Shown: positions 21,096 through 35,173, numbered from the stretch's first letter. The stretch is 64,000 nt of DNA from Hydractinia symbiolongicarpus (GCF_029227915.1 NC_079877.1:22655851-22719850), one strand, 5' to 3'. Program-made: numbers and translations. Notes: generated by a model not told the origin, from the sequence alone.

Positions 21096-22870
21096 TTTAT
21101 TGAATATGGTAGTTTCGTCATTGTTTTTTTAAATCACGTTCATGCCCAATCTCTTTTCCAGGTTTTTTGTTATTTTGATATGAGTCTCTCGTATGCTATT
21201 TTTGCTGTTGTTGCACGAGTAAGATAATGGAAGATACAAAACTGCCCAAACAACATGACCTTAATTTTTTTCGGCACAAAACTTTTCGCAGTTGCGATAA
21301 TTTTCGTCAATTAAGACCGACTTTGTTTGGACAAAATACACTATAAAATGTACCGACTTATTAAATTTGCTTTAAGCTCGTCTGGGAAGTGTGAATGAAA
21401 TGAAGAGTGAAGTGGAAATGCTCTCATGTCAATCCTGTCAGAGTCAATCTTGACAGGTTTAGATTGGTATCTGACGTCAATTATTCATTTTATCGACGGC
21501 TTATTGCAACTATGGTTGATCAAAACAATCTTTTACCAAGGTTGATTTAAACCTGGCAAACCGCTGAAGCAAAGTTAGTCGATAGTTTTTATTAAACACC
21601 GAAAAAATGAACTTTTATGATCCTGTCTTCTTGTTAAAAAAACATTCTTTTGTTAAACTAAAGATAGAGAAAGAAATCGAGAATAAAAGTTTCTAGCTTG
21701 TCTCAGCGCAGTCAATAGTATCATTGACGTTATAAGGGCCGACGTAAAAAAAATAGAAATTTTTAACACAAAGCGGCGTTAATTTTGTAATACTATTTTC
21801 GCTAGTGTGCATCTGTTTTTTACATGCATTTTCTTAGGTCTCAGAAATTTTGTCCTTTATGTCAATAATAAAAAGAATATATACAAGTACAGTAAATATT
21901 CTTTAAGACGTCAGCAAAACGAGAAAAATGAGTTTGTCTGAAACTGAAGAGGATGAGCCCTTTTGAATACATCAGTCCTACTCCAGTGCAGATGCAATAG
22001 AGGAGAAAACAGTTTAATCTGATTATGAAATAAACGAAACACTGTAATGAACTAAATGTATCTGTTTTTTTAAGAAAGAGGGCAAATAAAATATTAATAA
22101 TAGACGATTTTTTCTTTATCTTTTTTATAGTGATGTAACCCCATATATTTGACGTCTGTCTGTCTCCGAGAAAAACGTCGTGTTGCGGAGACACGAAATG
22201 CCATATATAAAAGACGGGCGACCCCGTGGATTTTTTTACTGGCGACCGACTATTTTGTTTATAACATTTGCATTTTCTGCATGCAAAGTCACGGTCACGT
22301 CTTTTGTCAGATGTTCTTGCACACGCATTAAACACATTATTGTTCTCACCGTTATTACGGAAACGCTAAACAAAGGAGAAATGTCCTGGAAGCGAGGTTG
22401 TAAATGCTTTTTGATCGTGTCATGAAATTTGTTTGTTTGTTTGCATCACAGTTATGAAACGTTTTTATGTCAGAGAATTCAAATTTCAAAACTGTTTTTT
22501 GGTTCATGGAATTATTGTTGATCAGACAAACAGGAAACATCATTGATAGTTTTTCGAGATCGCTCAATAATCTGTTTACATTGGATCAAACAATAAAATC
22601 ACAAATATTTTGAAACAATAATCGATATTAGCAGCCATTTTAAATGTATTAATTTTACACAGTGAAACAGTTGAGAGTTGGTTTTATAATTTTCCCGGTG
22701 GATTAACATAAAAAAAAGAAATAGTAACTTCTTCATTGTGCTTTTTAATTGCATTTTTAGCTATTTTTGTTTTAATGGCAAAAGAAATCTTCTAAGAAGG
22801 AGAGCGAGCATTCCCCGTAGCAACTGCAGCGACACAGCTTTATGTTTGAATTAGTCAAGAAAAATAAAAC
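21096..22870. other. Intergenic between divergent genes
   Basis: It separates the pseudokinase (-) and the coiled-coil gene (+), so promoters for both should lie here. No motif can be assigned. Overlapping open frames at 21862-22425 are on both strands and unrecognised. Confidence 0.35.
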
Positions 22871-25800
22871 ATGTATCAACTTGAAAATAATCCAGTTTTT
22901 GATCAACTATTTGATTATCGGTTAAAGAAGCGCGATGTTTTCCGACACAGTAGAGAAAGTGCGAAAACAGTCAAGGTGTGTAAATTTTAAATACTGCTAC
23001 AGAAGCTTTTTTAAGAAAGCAAAAATTTTAACCAGGCTGGTCATTTGAAATTCCAGCTTGATATTCTTATAAAACATTTTCTTATAAGAAAATCAAAGTG
23101 TTTATCTAACTTTGGATCTTTGAATGTTTTTATTTCATACTTTAGAGTTTAGTATCAAATCAGTAAAATGTTCGTATAATGCAATCCTCATCTTGTCTTA
23201 AAATTTTTTTGGACGAATTTTTTTCACTTGCAAGGACTTTTAGATGTCAATAAGAATATTTGGACTAAGAATTAAAAAATCTTTGACCAACTCTAAAATA
23301 CAAACCGTTAATTTTCCACCATTTTTTTCAATAAGAATTAAAATGACTGAGTACCAAACTGATTAAAACGCTGTTTTCTTTTAAATAGCAAAATGATTTA
23401 TTTGATACCCAGACTCAACCGTGGTGGGATTATATAAACGATTTAGTATGGAATCGAGACGTGGAAGAAATACAATCTATCGTGGAATCAGTACTGGCCT
23501 ACCCTCAAAAAAGATATTTCTTTCTCGGTTGTCATCACGACCGAGATCAATCTATTTTGAAATATCTTGTTTGTTTAAAGAATAACTTGGATAGAGACTT
23601 AGAGGTAAGCATCAAGGGTCTGAGGCATAGGTTATAACTTTTTTTATATTTATTTACCCAGCCTCCTTTTTAGGTCTCGTATGTATTTTTTAAAGAAACT
23701 GTTTCTTAGAAAAAACATTTTTGCCTGAAATTTGGCCTAATGTAAAAAGCTCATGGATTTCATTTAGTCAAAGGAATCTCAAGTTTATTTTATAGCTGTC
23801 GGTCAACTCGTTCACCGGGTCTTTTATTCCTTGCTTCCTATATGTACTTTTGTAAGTTTGTAAACAAATATTTATATTGCTAGCCCTTTTTTGACTTGAC
23901 CTAAAATATAAGTAAAAAATAAGATAAGGAGTGGTTTTTTCCTCGAGTAACAATGCCAACTATCAACGTTAATGTATGTATTAATGAATTTTTTAGCTTG
24001 AAAGTCGGATAGTATATGAAAAATTGTCCTGTTTGATTGAGTTATTATCTCCAGAAGAAAAATGGAAGAATCGAAATACCACCGAACGCTGGAGACATGA
24101 CAGCGCGTGTAATTGTGACAAGGGCGTTACCATGGGCGGTGGGTGTAGACGACAACGAGTAAGTGTTGATTTTAATTCGAATTTAAAGAACATGTCTAAC
24201 AACTATTTTTTTTTATCAAAAATCATATTTTCAGCTGATAAAAGCTTCTTTACGGCGGCTAGAAGAATTAAATGCAGAAATCAGAGAGAGAAAAGATAGA
24301 CTTAATGTGTTTGATGGAAGACTCGACAATTTTCAAAGACAAAAAGGTACGTAAACTTTCATTTGCTTATTTTTTAAATTTGATTATTTGATTTTCCAGC
24401 TTAAGGTAATTTTAGAAGCTTTTATCGTGGGCCCATATATCTTTATCACTCGGAGTATTATAATGATCCATTCAGGTAGGAAGGATATTTAAGAAGTGGT
24501 GAATACTTTCCCTCTGTTTATTAGAAGCATATAAAAAGTGGCGGGAAAAAATGCAAAGAAAAATGTCTAAAGAGCGCAAAGAAAGAACAAAATTTCTATT
24601 GACGCAAATTGACACAGAAAATATTTGCAAGACAAAAAGAAAAAAGCAAAGAGAAATGGAACACCAAGAATATCTCAACAGAATGAAACAAATAACGGCT
24701 AAAAGAAAAAAATTGAAGGAGGAATTGTCTCTGAAGGAGGCGGCTGAAAAAGAAGAGTTGATGATGAGGGAAAAAGACAACAAACAACAACAAATACAAC
24801 AACAGCAAAGGCGACAACGACATATTATGTTTCCTTCGATATTAAGAAAAACTCTAAAAACCGTTTTAACAAGCGGAGAAACAAACAAAAAACAAAAAAC
24901 AAATCAATTGAAATTACCAATATTGAGAAAAAATGATGTTGCCTTATTTGAAGAAGATGACGCGAAAACAAAGCATAGTAAAAAGAAAGAAAAAATACAA
25001 AAAAGTAAATCGAATCATGAAAGTACTTTCTCCGAAGAAAAACATACATGGGAAAATGGAAAAAATGGAGATTTTCAAACGGAAAAGAAACAACCGCGAT
25101 ATTTAGAGACTGACCTGGGCAAGATAAACACAATCCAACAAATAATTTTACAGGTACAGAATTTATATGGTTTTCTCATCATACGACGAAATTTCAACTT
25201 AGCAGAAGGAACTCAACCAAATACTGATAGTTTAAGCTTTCCTGCTAGGTTTTCATCAATGTCTTTCTTTTTCTGATGAAATAAGATGAGAAAAAATTGT
25301 CTTAGAATTTCTGCTACTGAGTAAGATAGACAAAGTGGGTTAATTTAAAAAGGATTCATTGAGGGTTTGTCATGGTACGTCTTTCGTCGCTCAGGGAAAC
25401 GTTATTCTCTTCCCTAGACCTATTGGGAATGATTCTCAGGTTTTATTAAACAGCTCCAGAGACGAGAGCACGTGTGTACAATTCCTCCTTTCAGCATCCT
25501 TTTTGCTTTATTATTTATCTCTTAATTTAGCGAAAAGGAGTGGAAGAAGGAAGAACTAAAACACACAACAAACAAACTTTTACAATCACGTATTCATTAG
25601 ACGGAGTTGAATGGCTGTCCTATGACGATAAATACGGGGAGGCGCTGGTCTGTACTTTATAGCTCATAAGCGTGTGCATTTTTATGTCTATGATGTGTTT
25701 TTAGTATTGCGTTCAAGAGTTGTAGCTTTTTGGGGTCCCAAAATTAATATGAATAATAAAAAACATCAAAATCTCCAGCATGAAAGTTGCTAAATGTAAA

Positions 25801-28800
25801 CACATACGTCGTAGGTAAGAAGAGAAGAAATGAATGTAATAGGTACCGTACTTTTATATGCCAACAAATTATATATCTTTAATTCAGAAAAGGCAAAAAC
25901 TTGTTTTGCACCCTAACCCTTTGTTTGCAATTCTGGACATAATATTTTTGCAAATAGCCATTTTTGGCTATTTCTACAAGTGACCAAACAGAATCGTCTT
26001 GTCAAAACTCTGCATATAAGCTGCAAAGTTCTGTGTTTGCAGGCTAACAGCCTAGGTAAACATTGACAAAATTTCAGAACAATCCACACGATGGCCAGCT
26101 AACGTACAAAAGTGGGAAAACAGGCATACTGGCGCCAGCAAAAGCTAATATGGCTAACATATCGAAACAATCTAAGATGTTAAATCCACTGGCGATCTTT
26201 GACAGTTAAACGTTTACAACTTTGCACTTTAAGAAAGTTTATAATTGCTTGTCAGTACATAACCTCGACACTAGGTCCCCTTTCTATTTTTCTGAGGACA
26301 TACTACGAAATTCGCCCCTCTTTTTGCAATATTACGTCCGGAATTGTAGGAGTCTGAAGACTTAGAGACAATAGAACAATTTCATTTTTAAAATGATAAT
26401 CACGAGTACGTATTTGTTTGTGACTCATTGAGATACCATCCTTGTTTAGATTTTTGAAGCTGCGCCTTTTCAAATATCTACACATTCGTTAAGCGAAGAA
26501 CTGGTGACTAAGTTTATTCGTATTTACCCTACAGGATGTTTCGCAGGCGACGAGTTTTTAGATTCGATATTGCAAGTGGAATTCAAAGGTTAATCATATT
26601 TTGTGATCTTAATATGTTAAAAGATTCGGAAGAAAAGAATTTGAAGAGTAATTACTAACCTTATTTTAGATGTTTCAAACACAGAAGTTTCTGAAGGAAA
26701 GGAACAGAAAAAAAAGGTAAAGGAATTTTAAGTTTTTGAGATAGTTAAACTTTTATGCGATCAAGAAAAAATACCTATAAAATTCTCATATCACCCCTTT
26801 AATACCGTATTTTACCTTGCTTAGCAATAAAAAAGTCAATCAATGCAGTTTTACTTAATCTTCTATGTTTAGCATTTACTAAGAAGTCTGGCGGCGAGAT
26901 ATACAATATGAACCTCTGCCAGCGCCTCTATTCTCTCTGAACACAAAAGCTAAGAATGTCTCGATATCAGTTCGGCAAAGAGGACTAAATTTTTAAGGGT
27001 AGATTAAACAACTGCCCTCTAAAAGGGCATTTCCTCTTTTTTATAAGGGCGACAAACGAAACTTTTAAAAAAATGGCATTTTAAAACGAAATTGTAAATT
27101 CTAATAATTCTATTTCCCATATATTATATATCTAGATTGCTAATTTTTTACAGAAGCACCAAAAGAAACACGGTCAGGTGAAGTTAAAACCAGTTGCTCA
27201 TATTACAACGCCACCGCAAACTGATACGTTACCGCCAATTGACCCGCCCTTGGAGTCTGTGCCTGCTAATGAAATCGTGCTTGATGAGAGAAGTGCTATA
27301 TATGACAAATTATTTCAAGACGACCTAAAAAGTAGTGGATGCGTTTGCTAAATTTTTCTGTTTTGTTTTTGTAGTTACGAATCTACGAAAAGTAAGGAGG
27401 CCATGTTTCAGCTTTAATATTGGTCCTTCTTCTCAGGGCAAATGTTTGAGATGGTCACCCGTTGCGCTATCTAACGCCGCTTTATTTTTTGCCGTCCTGT
27501 TTGTCGAAAGATTCCTGGGAGTGAACATGTTGCAAAGTTTACAGCCAATAAAATAGTAGATTTATTTGTTTTAATTTTGAACATCTTTTTCAGTTCATTT
27601 GGATGAAGAGTTGTTAAAATACCAAAATCACGTAACTTCTACCTCACGTAAAATAATGGCGTTTAAAGGAGAAAGTGTCATTGAAGAAGAAGAAGAAAAA
27701 GAAGAAGATGTCGAAGAAGCAAAAGAAACAAAAGAAACAAAATTTCGCAAAATGGTTTTTTTAGCTAACAAAAGAAGAAAACTAAAATTACAATTAGAAC
27801 TAAACAGAAAGAAAAATCAAATAAAAATATATAAAAGCAAAAAAGAAGAAATTATAAGCAAGCGTGAAATAACTGTCAACCAGGGTAAGCATCATTTCTA
27901 CAACGACGCCCAAATTAAATTAATCATTTTAACTCTGATCCTTACTAAATTGTTACTCACGCCCGTATGGAGGAGGGTTAGGGAAAGGAGTGTTAAATAG
28001 CTCGAATCTGAACAGTGACAATTGCTAAGCGAAAATCGCGATAAACGATCCACAATGTATTATAAAAGTCATCGTGTATGACAATCCTGACCTATTGCAT
28101 CATCTCGAAGTTAACTCTTTCTTTTGTAACGTTTAGAAGACTTCTTTTCGATGTACTGCATCATAACAGATGAGCAACAAGAATGGTATACGGCTATATA
28201 CAGAGATGTGAGTGTACATTGCGTTATTAAAGCTTACCACACGAAACACGAAAATGATTTCCCACCCAAGTACTGTGATAGCCAGCAGCAGCCTTGCTTA
28301 TAACAAAGCACTACTTTAAGCTGATCAATTTTCGCGAATCTATCACTCTTTCCTATTTTAATTTATTCCTAGGTTTGAGGGGAAAGTAAACAAACAACAA
28401 AATATTTGTTAAAATGTTGTTACTAATACCATAAGAAATCAAGTTTATGTACTGTTTCAGACAACTGAAGTCACATCAATACTAGTCTTACCGCCTCAAA
28501 AAGCGGCTTGAATTCTCAAATCCTATTTTCGTAGAAAAAAGACTGGGACGAACGTGGTTAATGGCGCAAGAAAGAGCACTTCTATATAGCGACTAAATAT
28601 TAAGCAGAATGGTTTAAAAGTATCTGTCCTAGAAATGACTGACTTTAAAAAGCTAGAAAATGTCGAATAAGTTAAAGTATTTTTGCGCAGATGAATACTC
28701 GCAAATTTGATTTAAATTTGCAAAAGTCGCGAAGATTGTTGTTCGCGAAAATTTATCAAATAAGAGATTCAATCCTTCAAAAAGAAGGCAAATTTTCTTT

Positions 28801-30462
28801 ATCCTAGAACTCGTGTACTTATTATCTCATTTTATACCAACCTATAGAAAATGTTGAGATCTTTCAGAATACATAAATCAGAATATTTTTCGTAATACTA
28901 GATTTTGTGGAACTATATATAATATCTATGAAATAATAGTAATTTCTGTCCTGATTACAAAAAACATTGGCAACCTTGTCACGAGTGCTACGTCTATGAT
29001 TAACAGACGAGCCCTGAGGATGAGATTGATACAACGCTCCTCCATTCTCACTTTTAATTCTTTTGTTTTCATCATCTCTTTTAAATTTTTATTTTCAGCT
29101 ACAAGAACAGCAAGATGAAACATCAAGAGAAGACTTAACTATGGAGGATGTGTCTGATGCTCTTCTGATTGTTCACAAGTCTTTAGTCTCAGACAATGAA
29201 TTGCAATATATAAAGACAGTAATTATTTACCAACTTTATTTTAATCTCTTATATTTTGTTTATCTTTCGTCTGTGATTTTGCATAGACTATAAATACAAA
29301 GAGCTCTGAGAACGAGAAAACGATAGATATAAAACTCTCCTAATAGCTATAAACGTACTAACCGCTAACCCTTCGTACATATCGCGGTTTCGTGCATCCC
29401 TGTCTGCATCTGCAGGCCCGAACTGAGGTGGGTGGTGTGGTCCGAAATAAAATTGCGACGTAGCCATTTTAAATGGAGAGATTTGTGATCCGTATTTTTC
29501 AGGTTTTGGACATACTAGGTGTGAATCTTGATGGAAAAATCAGTTTACAAGTATTTTCATTGGTAGCTGCGTTTGCTGAAAAAATCATTTCAACTAGGTA
29601 TGCTAATTTGTAATGCACATGCGGGATATATGACACTACTTTTGACGTAAAAAATTTTCTTTTCAGATTTACTGACACAAAGCTGTCCATATCTTTGATA
29701 GTGTCTTATCTCTGTATTATATGCATTAAAAAATCCTACAATTATTTTGGGGACGCCAATAAATTACGCACCCTTGGAAAAAAATTTCAGCTGAGGCTGG
29801 CCATAGTTTTATTTACGTACGCATTCTGTTCGGAGAAAACTCTTTTGTTTTGTTTATTCCGTATATATTATTGCTGATAATAAATTTTACAACAATGCAG
29901 AAACCTCAAGAACTGCTTGCGTACAAAATTTTCTAGCGAAAAATTCCCGCTTTCTTAAAGTTAATTGTCACTTCAGAAATTTTTATGTGCAAAAAGAAAC
30001 GTGTAAAATGAAGACTGAGTATAATGTTTAGTTTAAATAGGGAAGGAGCCCGAAAAGTCTGGGAATGGTGTATGCACACTTTATGGGCCAGTATTTACTT
30101 TTTTTTCTTGTGAAAATTTTGACATGTATCAATTTTGCTTATGATTCCACCTTTAATCGCATTTTTTTTTGTTACATTTCAGAGAACTATTTCGTTATGA
30201 TATTGCAAATGTGGATTATAAAACGCTTTCAACTTGTTTCTCCAAAGCAAAACAACTTTACACAATTTTGCTGCGAGAAAAGGAGACAGTTATCCATGTG
30301 GAAGATCTAATGTTTGAGTTACACGCCGCTGAAATGAACCAGAAAATACTCAAGTATATATTACAGAACCAGGATAAAACCAAAATAGATTTTTTAGATT
30401 ATATAACCTACTTTCCTTTATTTATACATACACACGATGTTATTGTACAAAATCCTATGTAA
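22871..30462 (+). CDS. Coiled-coil / discoidin (F5/8C) / EF-hand-like protein, 15 exons
   Basis: Reconstructed exons: 22871-22975, 23389-23604, 23997-24158, 24235-24346, 24525-25153, 25531-25647, 26450-26588, 26670-26716, 27154-27331, 27594-27884, 28137-28207, 29099-29218, 29503-29597, 29667-~29702, 30183-30462. All introns are GT-AG and the phases fit, giving about 865 aa. The exon 14 donor is uncertain (29684 also fits). Exons 4-5 are a basic/glutamate-rich coiled coil. The end of exon 5 through exon 7 forms a discoidin domain: PRYLETDLGKINTIQQIILQ, TITYSLDGVEWLSYDDK, KFIRIYPTG...LQVEFKG. Exon 10 is a second charged helix. Exons 12-15 read as EF-hand-like helices (LTMEDVSDALL, LGVNLDGKISLQVF, DKTKIDFLDYITYFPLF) with incomplete calcium loops. 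There is no signal peptide, so an intracellular, perhaps axonemal, role is a guess. I do not recognise a named orthologue. Confidence 0.8.
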
Positions 30463-32310
30463 TCTTACATGCGTTATTATACTGAGTTTACCGCCGTCTT
30501 TATTTTGTACCCTTTTCCCTCAATATGAAATTGGAAAGAAGTGATACGGAAAAGAGACTTGTGGTGATTCTTATAAATACAATAAATGCTCTAACAAGCG
30601 CCCAATTTCGCGAGATTATAGAGGGGCGTATAACAGAGAGGCGTTAAAATACAGGAAGGTGTTTGTATATAATCTCCGCCTTCGTGTCTATTATTTTAAA
30701 GTGTTTTTGTTTATCTCAAAGTCCATACTTTCGTCAAAAAGATTGAGCAATTGACCTAGCATACCTTATTTTAGCTGTAATCTTTTTATATCTACTATGC
30801 CAGCAAACGTCATTCAACGATAGACACGACTGTCTATTATTGCCAACAATATTTAAGCTGACTGATGTCATTACAAAATTGACGTATGTTTTGTTTTTAA
30901 CAGACACCTCTTTAGGGATATTTCGAGAGGTGAGGGGAAGATTGTCACTAAAAACTTTTTCTCTATTTTAATGACATTGTCAGAGAGAATATATGCGAAT
31001 AACAATTGTTTTAAGTATCTGCTCTATGCATAACATTAAACTTTGAGTGGTGTATTTTACAGAAACCTGTCTCTGTCAAGCAGAAGAACATTCCTCAAGA
31101 CATCAGGACTCACGATTTTTAGTCAAAAAATTACCTTAGGGAAATTGTTATCGGAGGGGGAACATTTAAAGTATTCACGAAAATAAAAAATTTTAATTGA
31201 ACTTCCCTCAATCTTCTAAATTTAATAGTACTGGGTTTTTTTAATAATCAATTTTTTTAAAAAACTTAATTTTGTAAGGGAAATCACAATTTTGTAAGCA
31301 TTCCAGCAACAGTCATCAATTGTCATATCGTTTTGGAACATTCTTGTTCTTCCAAACAATGATAATTTGACGTCATGTTGTTTCGCTTTTTCTTTTTCCA
31401 TAATTAAAATTTCCATAATTACACAATTTGTGTTCGACATGCCAGACAGTTAACTCGTTTATTTCCCTTATCAAGTTTATATATCGTGTTTATTTGAAAG
31501 ATCTTTACGTAAATATATGTGGATGGCGGCCAAATTGGAAAATGAATCGAAAAGAGTTGATAAAGACCTTTTTTCTTAATTATAAGATTTATCTATCTTA
31601 CGTCACACTAAAAATTAATAAATTAAACAAAATTTATCATTTCCGTAAGTCTAGTTTCCCTGATCAAAGCTTGTTTGACGGAAATGAAATGATAAAAGGT
31701 TCAATTACAGCTAATTATTTTAAACACATTCGTAAGTTGGTTAATTACCGAAGTTTTTTATTATAATCGCTGGAAAGTACCTAGTTGTTGTGAAATCAAA
31801 ACATTCACCAAATACAAGTTTAGATAGCATCTGCCTATGTAACATGATAATTCATATCTTTAATTTTACTACGATTACATTATTTGCACCAGGCGAAAAA
31901 AATTCTCCCCGTTTAAAAATAGACATCATTTATTTTAACAAATTGGAGAAACTTAAAATTTCCCTTTTAATATAATGACGGGGAAGTACAACTTGATCTT
32001 TTTCTGTCTTTCGCTTTTTTTATACCGATTAGTTGAACCAGCTAAGTAGAGAAATACATTCTAAATCTCGTTCCCAGGCCATTTGCACTGAAAATTGATT
32101 TATAAAAATATTAAATATGAGAACTGCTAAAATTTTAGAATTGGATAAGAACATGGTCAAGAAAGAAAATAGTCTGGATAGTCGGTTAAAGTATTTTTTC
32201 ACCAAATTTTAAAGTTTTGAAGTTTTCATTGCAAATTTTGAAGTTCCTAATTGTCTTTATTGCTGCTAATTTCAACTAAGCAAAATTTTGTGTGTACACA
32301 ATTTGGGACG
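30463..32310. other. Intergenic, AT-rich
   Basis: No gene recognised. Small open frames at 31222-31975 on both strands look random in composition. Confidence 0.35.
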
Positions 32311-33068
32311 GGACAATCTTGGAACGCGCCCCGTCTTAAGACTGGCCAGGCCAATCTTCCGACAGTGACAAATGGGTGGCCAGTCTTAAGACAGGACTGC
32401 CCAATCTATGGACGCACATGCCCAATCTTAGAATAATTGTGGAAAACAAACAGAACAAAAAAAATTTTAGACTCTACCTCAAAAAAGAAACTCTAAATTG
32501 AAACTTTTCATGAAAACTCAAAGGCCAAAAATTTATATATACCATGTATTATACATGTATTTAAAAAAATTGAAACTACTCAACCATATTAGCTTGCTAG
32601 CTAGCAAGCTGGCTAAACATCTCATCCAATGAAATTAACAACTAGCTAACTAATAATATGGTTGAATAAGATTTTTCCGATTTTTTCATAAATATATATA
32701 AACATTTTATTTTTAAAATTTAGCCACTACAAGCTGTATATAAATGCTAAATGTGTAACACCTGCTATACCACTACCTAGCTACCTACGATTTTTACTCT
32801 ACTGTGTCCGAAAACAGGCCGGGTCAATTCAACAGTACCAAAATATGATGTTTTAATGTGCCTGAGAATGTTTGTTGGTTCTTGCAAACAACAGAGCTCG
32901 CGTGGCAAATCCCTTCTTTAAAATCTAAAAGGTGTCTGTCTAGGAGAAGATGGGCCTAATAGGGTCTTTTGTCCAATCTTGTGACACCCTGCCCAGTCTT
33001 AAGTCTGGCCGGCCAGTCTTAAGACTGGTCAAATGTATGTCCAAAGATTGGGCGTTCTAAGATTTGGC
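32311..33068. repeat. Palindrome-rich inverted-repeat element (~0.76 kb)
   Basis: Left arm: AATCTTGGAACGC at 32315, then GTCTTAAGACTGGCC. Right arm inverted: AATCTTAGAACGC (complement at 33052-33064), then CCAGTCTTAAGACTGG at 33013-33028, a perfect 16-bp palindrome. Further GGCCAGTCTTAAGAC copies occur in both arms. The centre is AT-rich and holds another 16-bp palindrome (CTTGCTAGCTAGCAAG at about 32593). Foldback-type non-autonomous transposon is the best guess. No target duplication was found. Confidence 0.55.
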
Positions 33069-33777
33069 AGAAAAGGGACACAGTAATATGTAAACAGAGT
33101 GATAGCAGCTAACCCAGTAACTGGAAAGAGAAGGAGAAGTAGAAAAGAGAAAGCGTTGTACAAATTAATATAAACAGTTTTTATTTACAGTTTAGCAAAA
33201 ATATTTACAATTATCATTTTATTGCAATGTATTACAAACTCAGTGCTGTAGACAAACTATAACTTATCGAGAATTATGATATATAAAATAAAAGCAATTT
33301 GATTTTAATGAGATCTTGTTCGTCCTCATTAGGTCGGATGTAAGTCGACATTTTTGAATTTTGTCAGTCAAACTCTCATATGGGTAATCTTTTTACGTCA
33401 CGATAACCGAGACTAACAAGTTTGTAAAATCAGCTTTAAATTATTTTTTTATTATTAAATATATAAATTTAAAAAAAAAATACTAATTACATTATGCGTA
33501 ACGCGTTTAAAAATATATTTTTAATACGATTTTCTTTTGTAAGAAATAAATACAAATTAAGACTACAAACCTGAAAATGAATAGCATCGGCATAAATGTG
33601 TCCCATAAAATGGACAAAAGTACCAATGTAATATAACCTATCTTCTATTCTTATAACATTAAAAAAAAATTATTTCGCTTCATAAATAAAAGTTTTTTCT
33701 ACTTTTTATACTCTCCCTTTGAAATTTTTCTTGTCTATTTTCTTTTCTTTTTTTTTTGTTATTATTTTTTTACTTAA
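33069..33777. other. 3' flank of the TNF-ligand gene
   Basis: AT-rich; presumably contains the 3' UTR of the reverse-strand TNF-family gene. No other feature seen. Confidence 0.35.
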
Positions 33778-35173
33778 TCAAGATGGCTTTGGTGAAATTC
33801 TATCAGAAACCATGTATACACCAAAATATGATTTATCCGGAGACATTCTAAATTTTATCCCACTTCCGTACGATGACAAATACAAGTGATCATCTTTCTT
33901 CAAATAGATTAATCGGCCAACATGGCGCGTACACGTGTGTTTACACGAATTTAATGGTACCGAAGCTACGGCTATTTTATTTGTTCGGTTATGTTCTATG
34001 TAAAAATCCATGCTTTCACCTTTAAAATGTCCCACATTTTCGAAGAAGAACATCTAAAATGAAAATAATTTATTAAAATTGAAATAACGACAACAATAAA
34101 AAGTATTTAGAGAAAGAAAAAAAATGATTTTATATCTACCTGAGCATAAACGTAATAATATCCAGATCTTTTAATATCAACATAACCGTGATTGTAGACA
34201 ATATCACCAACCAAAACTTTCTGTTTCCAAGGGTACGATCTACCTATGGTCAAAATGAAGTAAATTAAGCCTCTGTTTTCTTATTTAATTTTGCACATGG
34301 AGTATTGAGAAAGTACATTTAAAACGATATAAACTATATCTAGTTTTTGAGAAAAAAAAACTGAGTTGACTCGATAATTACCTCGATGACTCTCAATAAT
34401 TTCATTATGACCCCCTGAAAACGAGATAGCGGCAAAAGGTTTCTAAATACAAGAAATTAATATCGATAAATAATGAGAAGAGATTAGGAACTAGGTAGTG
34501 TAAAAGCAATAATCAAATTAAATTCCGGGGAAAACCCTGATTATTTACAATGGCAAATTGATCACCAAATCAACGTTGGAAAAACATGAAACGTTTTTGA
34601 TAAAAAGTTAGTAAATAAATATTACAACTTTCTCTTCTCATCGAAAATAGCAAAAACATTTACGAGTATCGGAATTACGGTTGCAACCTAAATAAGCATA
34701 TTTTTTTATTTACGTTATTAAGTTTTATTTCAATTTCCTATGCTTAACATCTTCAAATCCCACTTTCTCTGGACACACACACCAATCTTAAATACAAAAG
34801 TTTAACTCACTTGTTTTGGTGGCGCTTTAGCGACAACTGGTCTGGAAAGCTTTTGAATTCTCTTCTCCTGCGCTGCTATGGTACGATTAATCGACTTCAG
34901 GGCACTGCTAAGAGAAGCTGTTTTCTGTTCAGCCTTTTCAGTTTTTTCTTCGAAACTATCGTACAATTTCGTGCTATACCATACTGCAGAACCAATTAAT
35001 AACAGCATGAGAATGATACACCAACCCCATTTCCATTTTGTTGTTTTGTCGGTTAGTTGTTTTATCGGTTCGTTAGTGGGTAAATATACTGTACTGCTAC
35101 ACATTTTGCCCTGCAGATGATGACATCCAGTCCATTTGATGTCGTGTTGAGCCATGTTGGTTGTATTAAGCAT
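33778..35173 (-). CDS. TNF-superfamily ligand, type II membrane protein
   Basis: Exons 35173-34811, 34442-34382, 34243-34140 and 34053-33778 join in phase to encode 267 aa. Order of parts: a cytoplasmic N-terminus of about 48 residues, one membrane segment (WGWCIILMLLLIGSAVWY), a charged helical stalk (EEKTEKAEQKTASLSSALKS), then a C-terminal TNF homology domain. The domain begins KPFAAISFSGG, passes through SGYYYVYAQMFF (the G-Y-Y-x-V-Y-A-Q strand typical of the family), VASVPLNSCKHTCTRH, RLIYLKKDDHLYL, and ends YFGVYMV. Such ligands form trimers and signal to death-domain receptors. Two Cys (CKHTC) lie in the loop where TNF/EDA-like ligands have a disulfide. No clear furin site is seen in the stalk. 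Which subfamily (EDA-, TRAIL- or TNF-like) cannot be settled. Confidence 0.85.

Noticed and set aside
21862-22425. Overlapping frames on both strands
   Set aside because: No similarity, no splice-compatible extension, and composition like non-coding flanks.
24472-25133. Reverse-strand Phe/Cys/Leu-rich frames suggesting a membrane protein
   Set aside because: Antisense of the Lys/Glu-rich coiled-coil exon 5 of the 22871-30462 gene.
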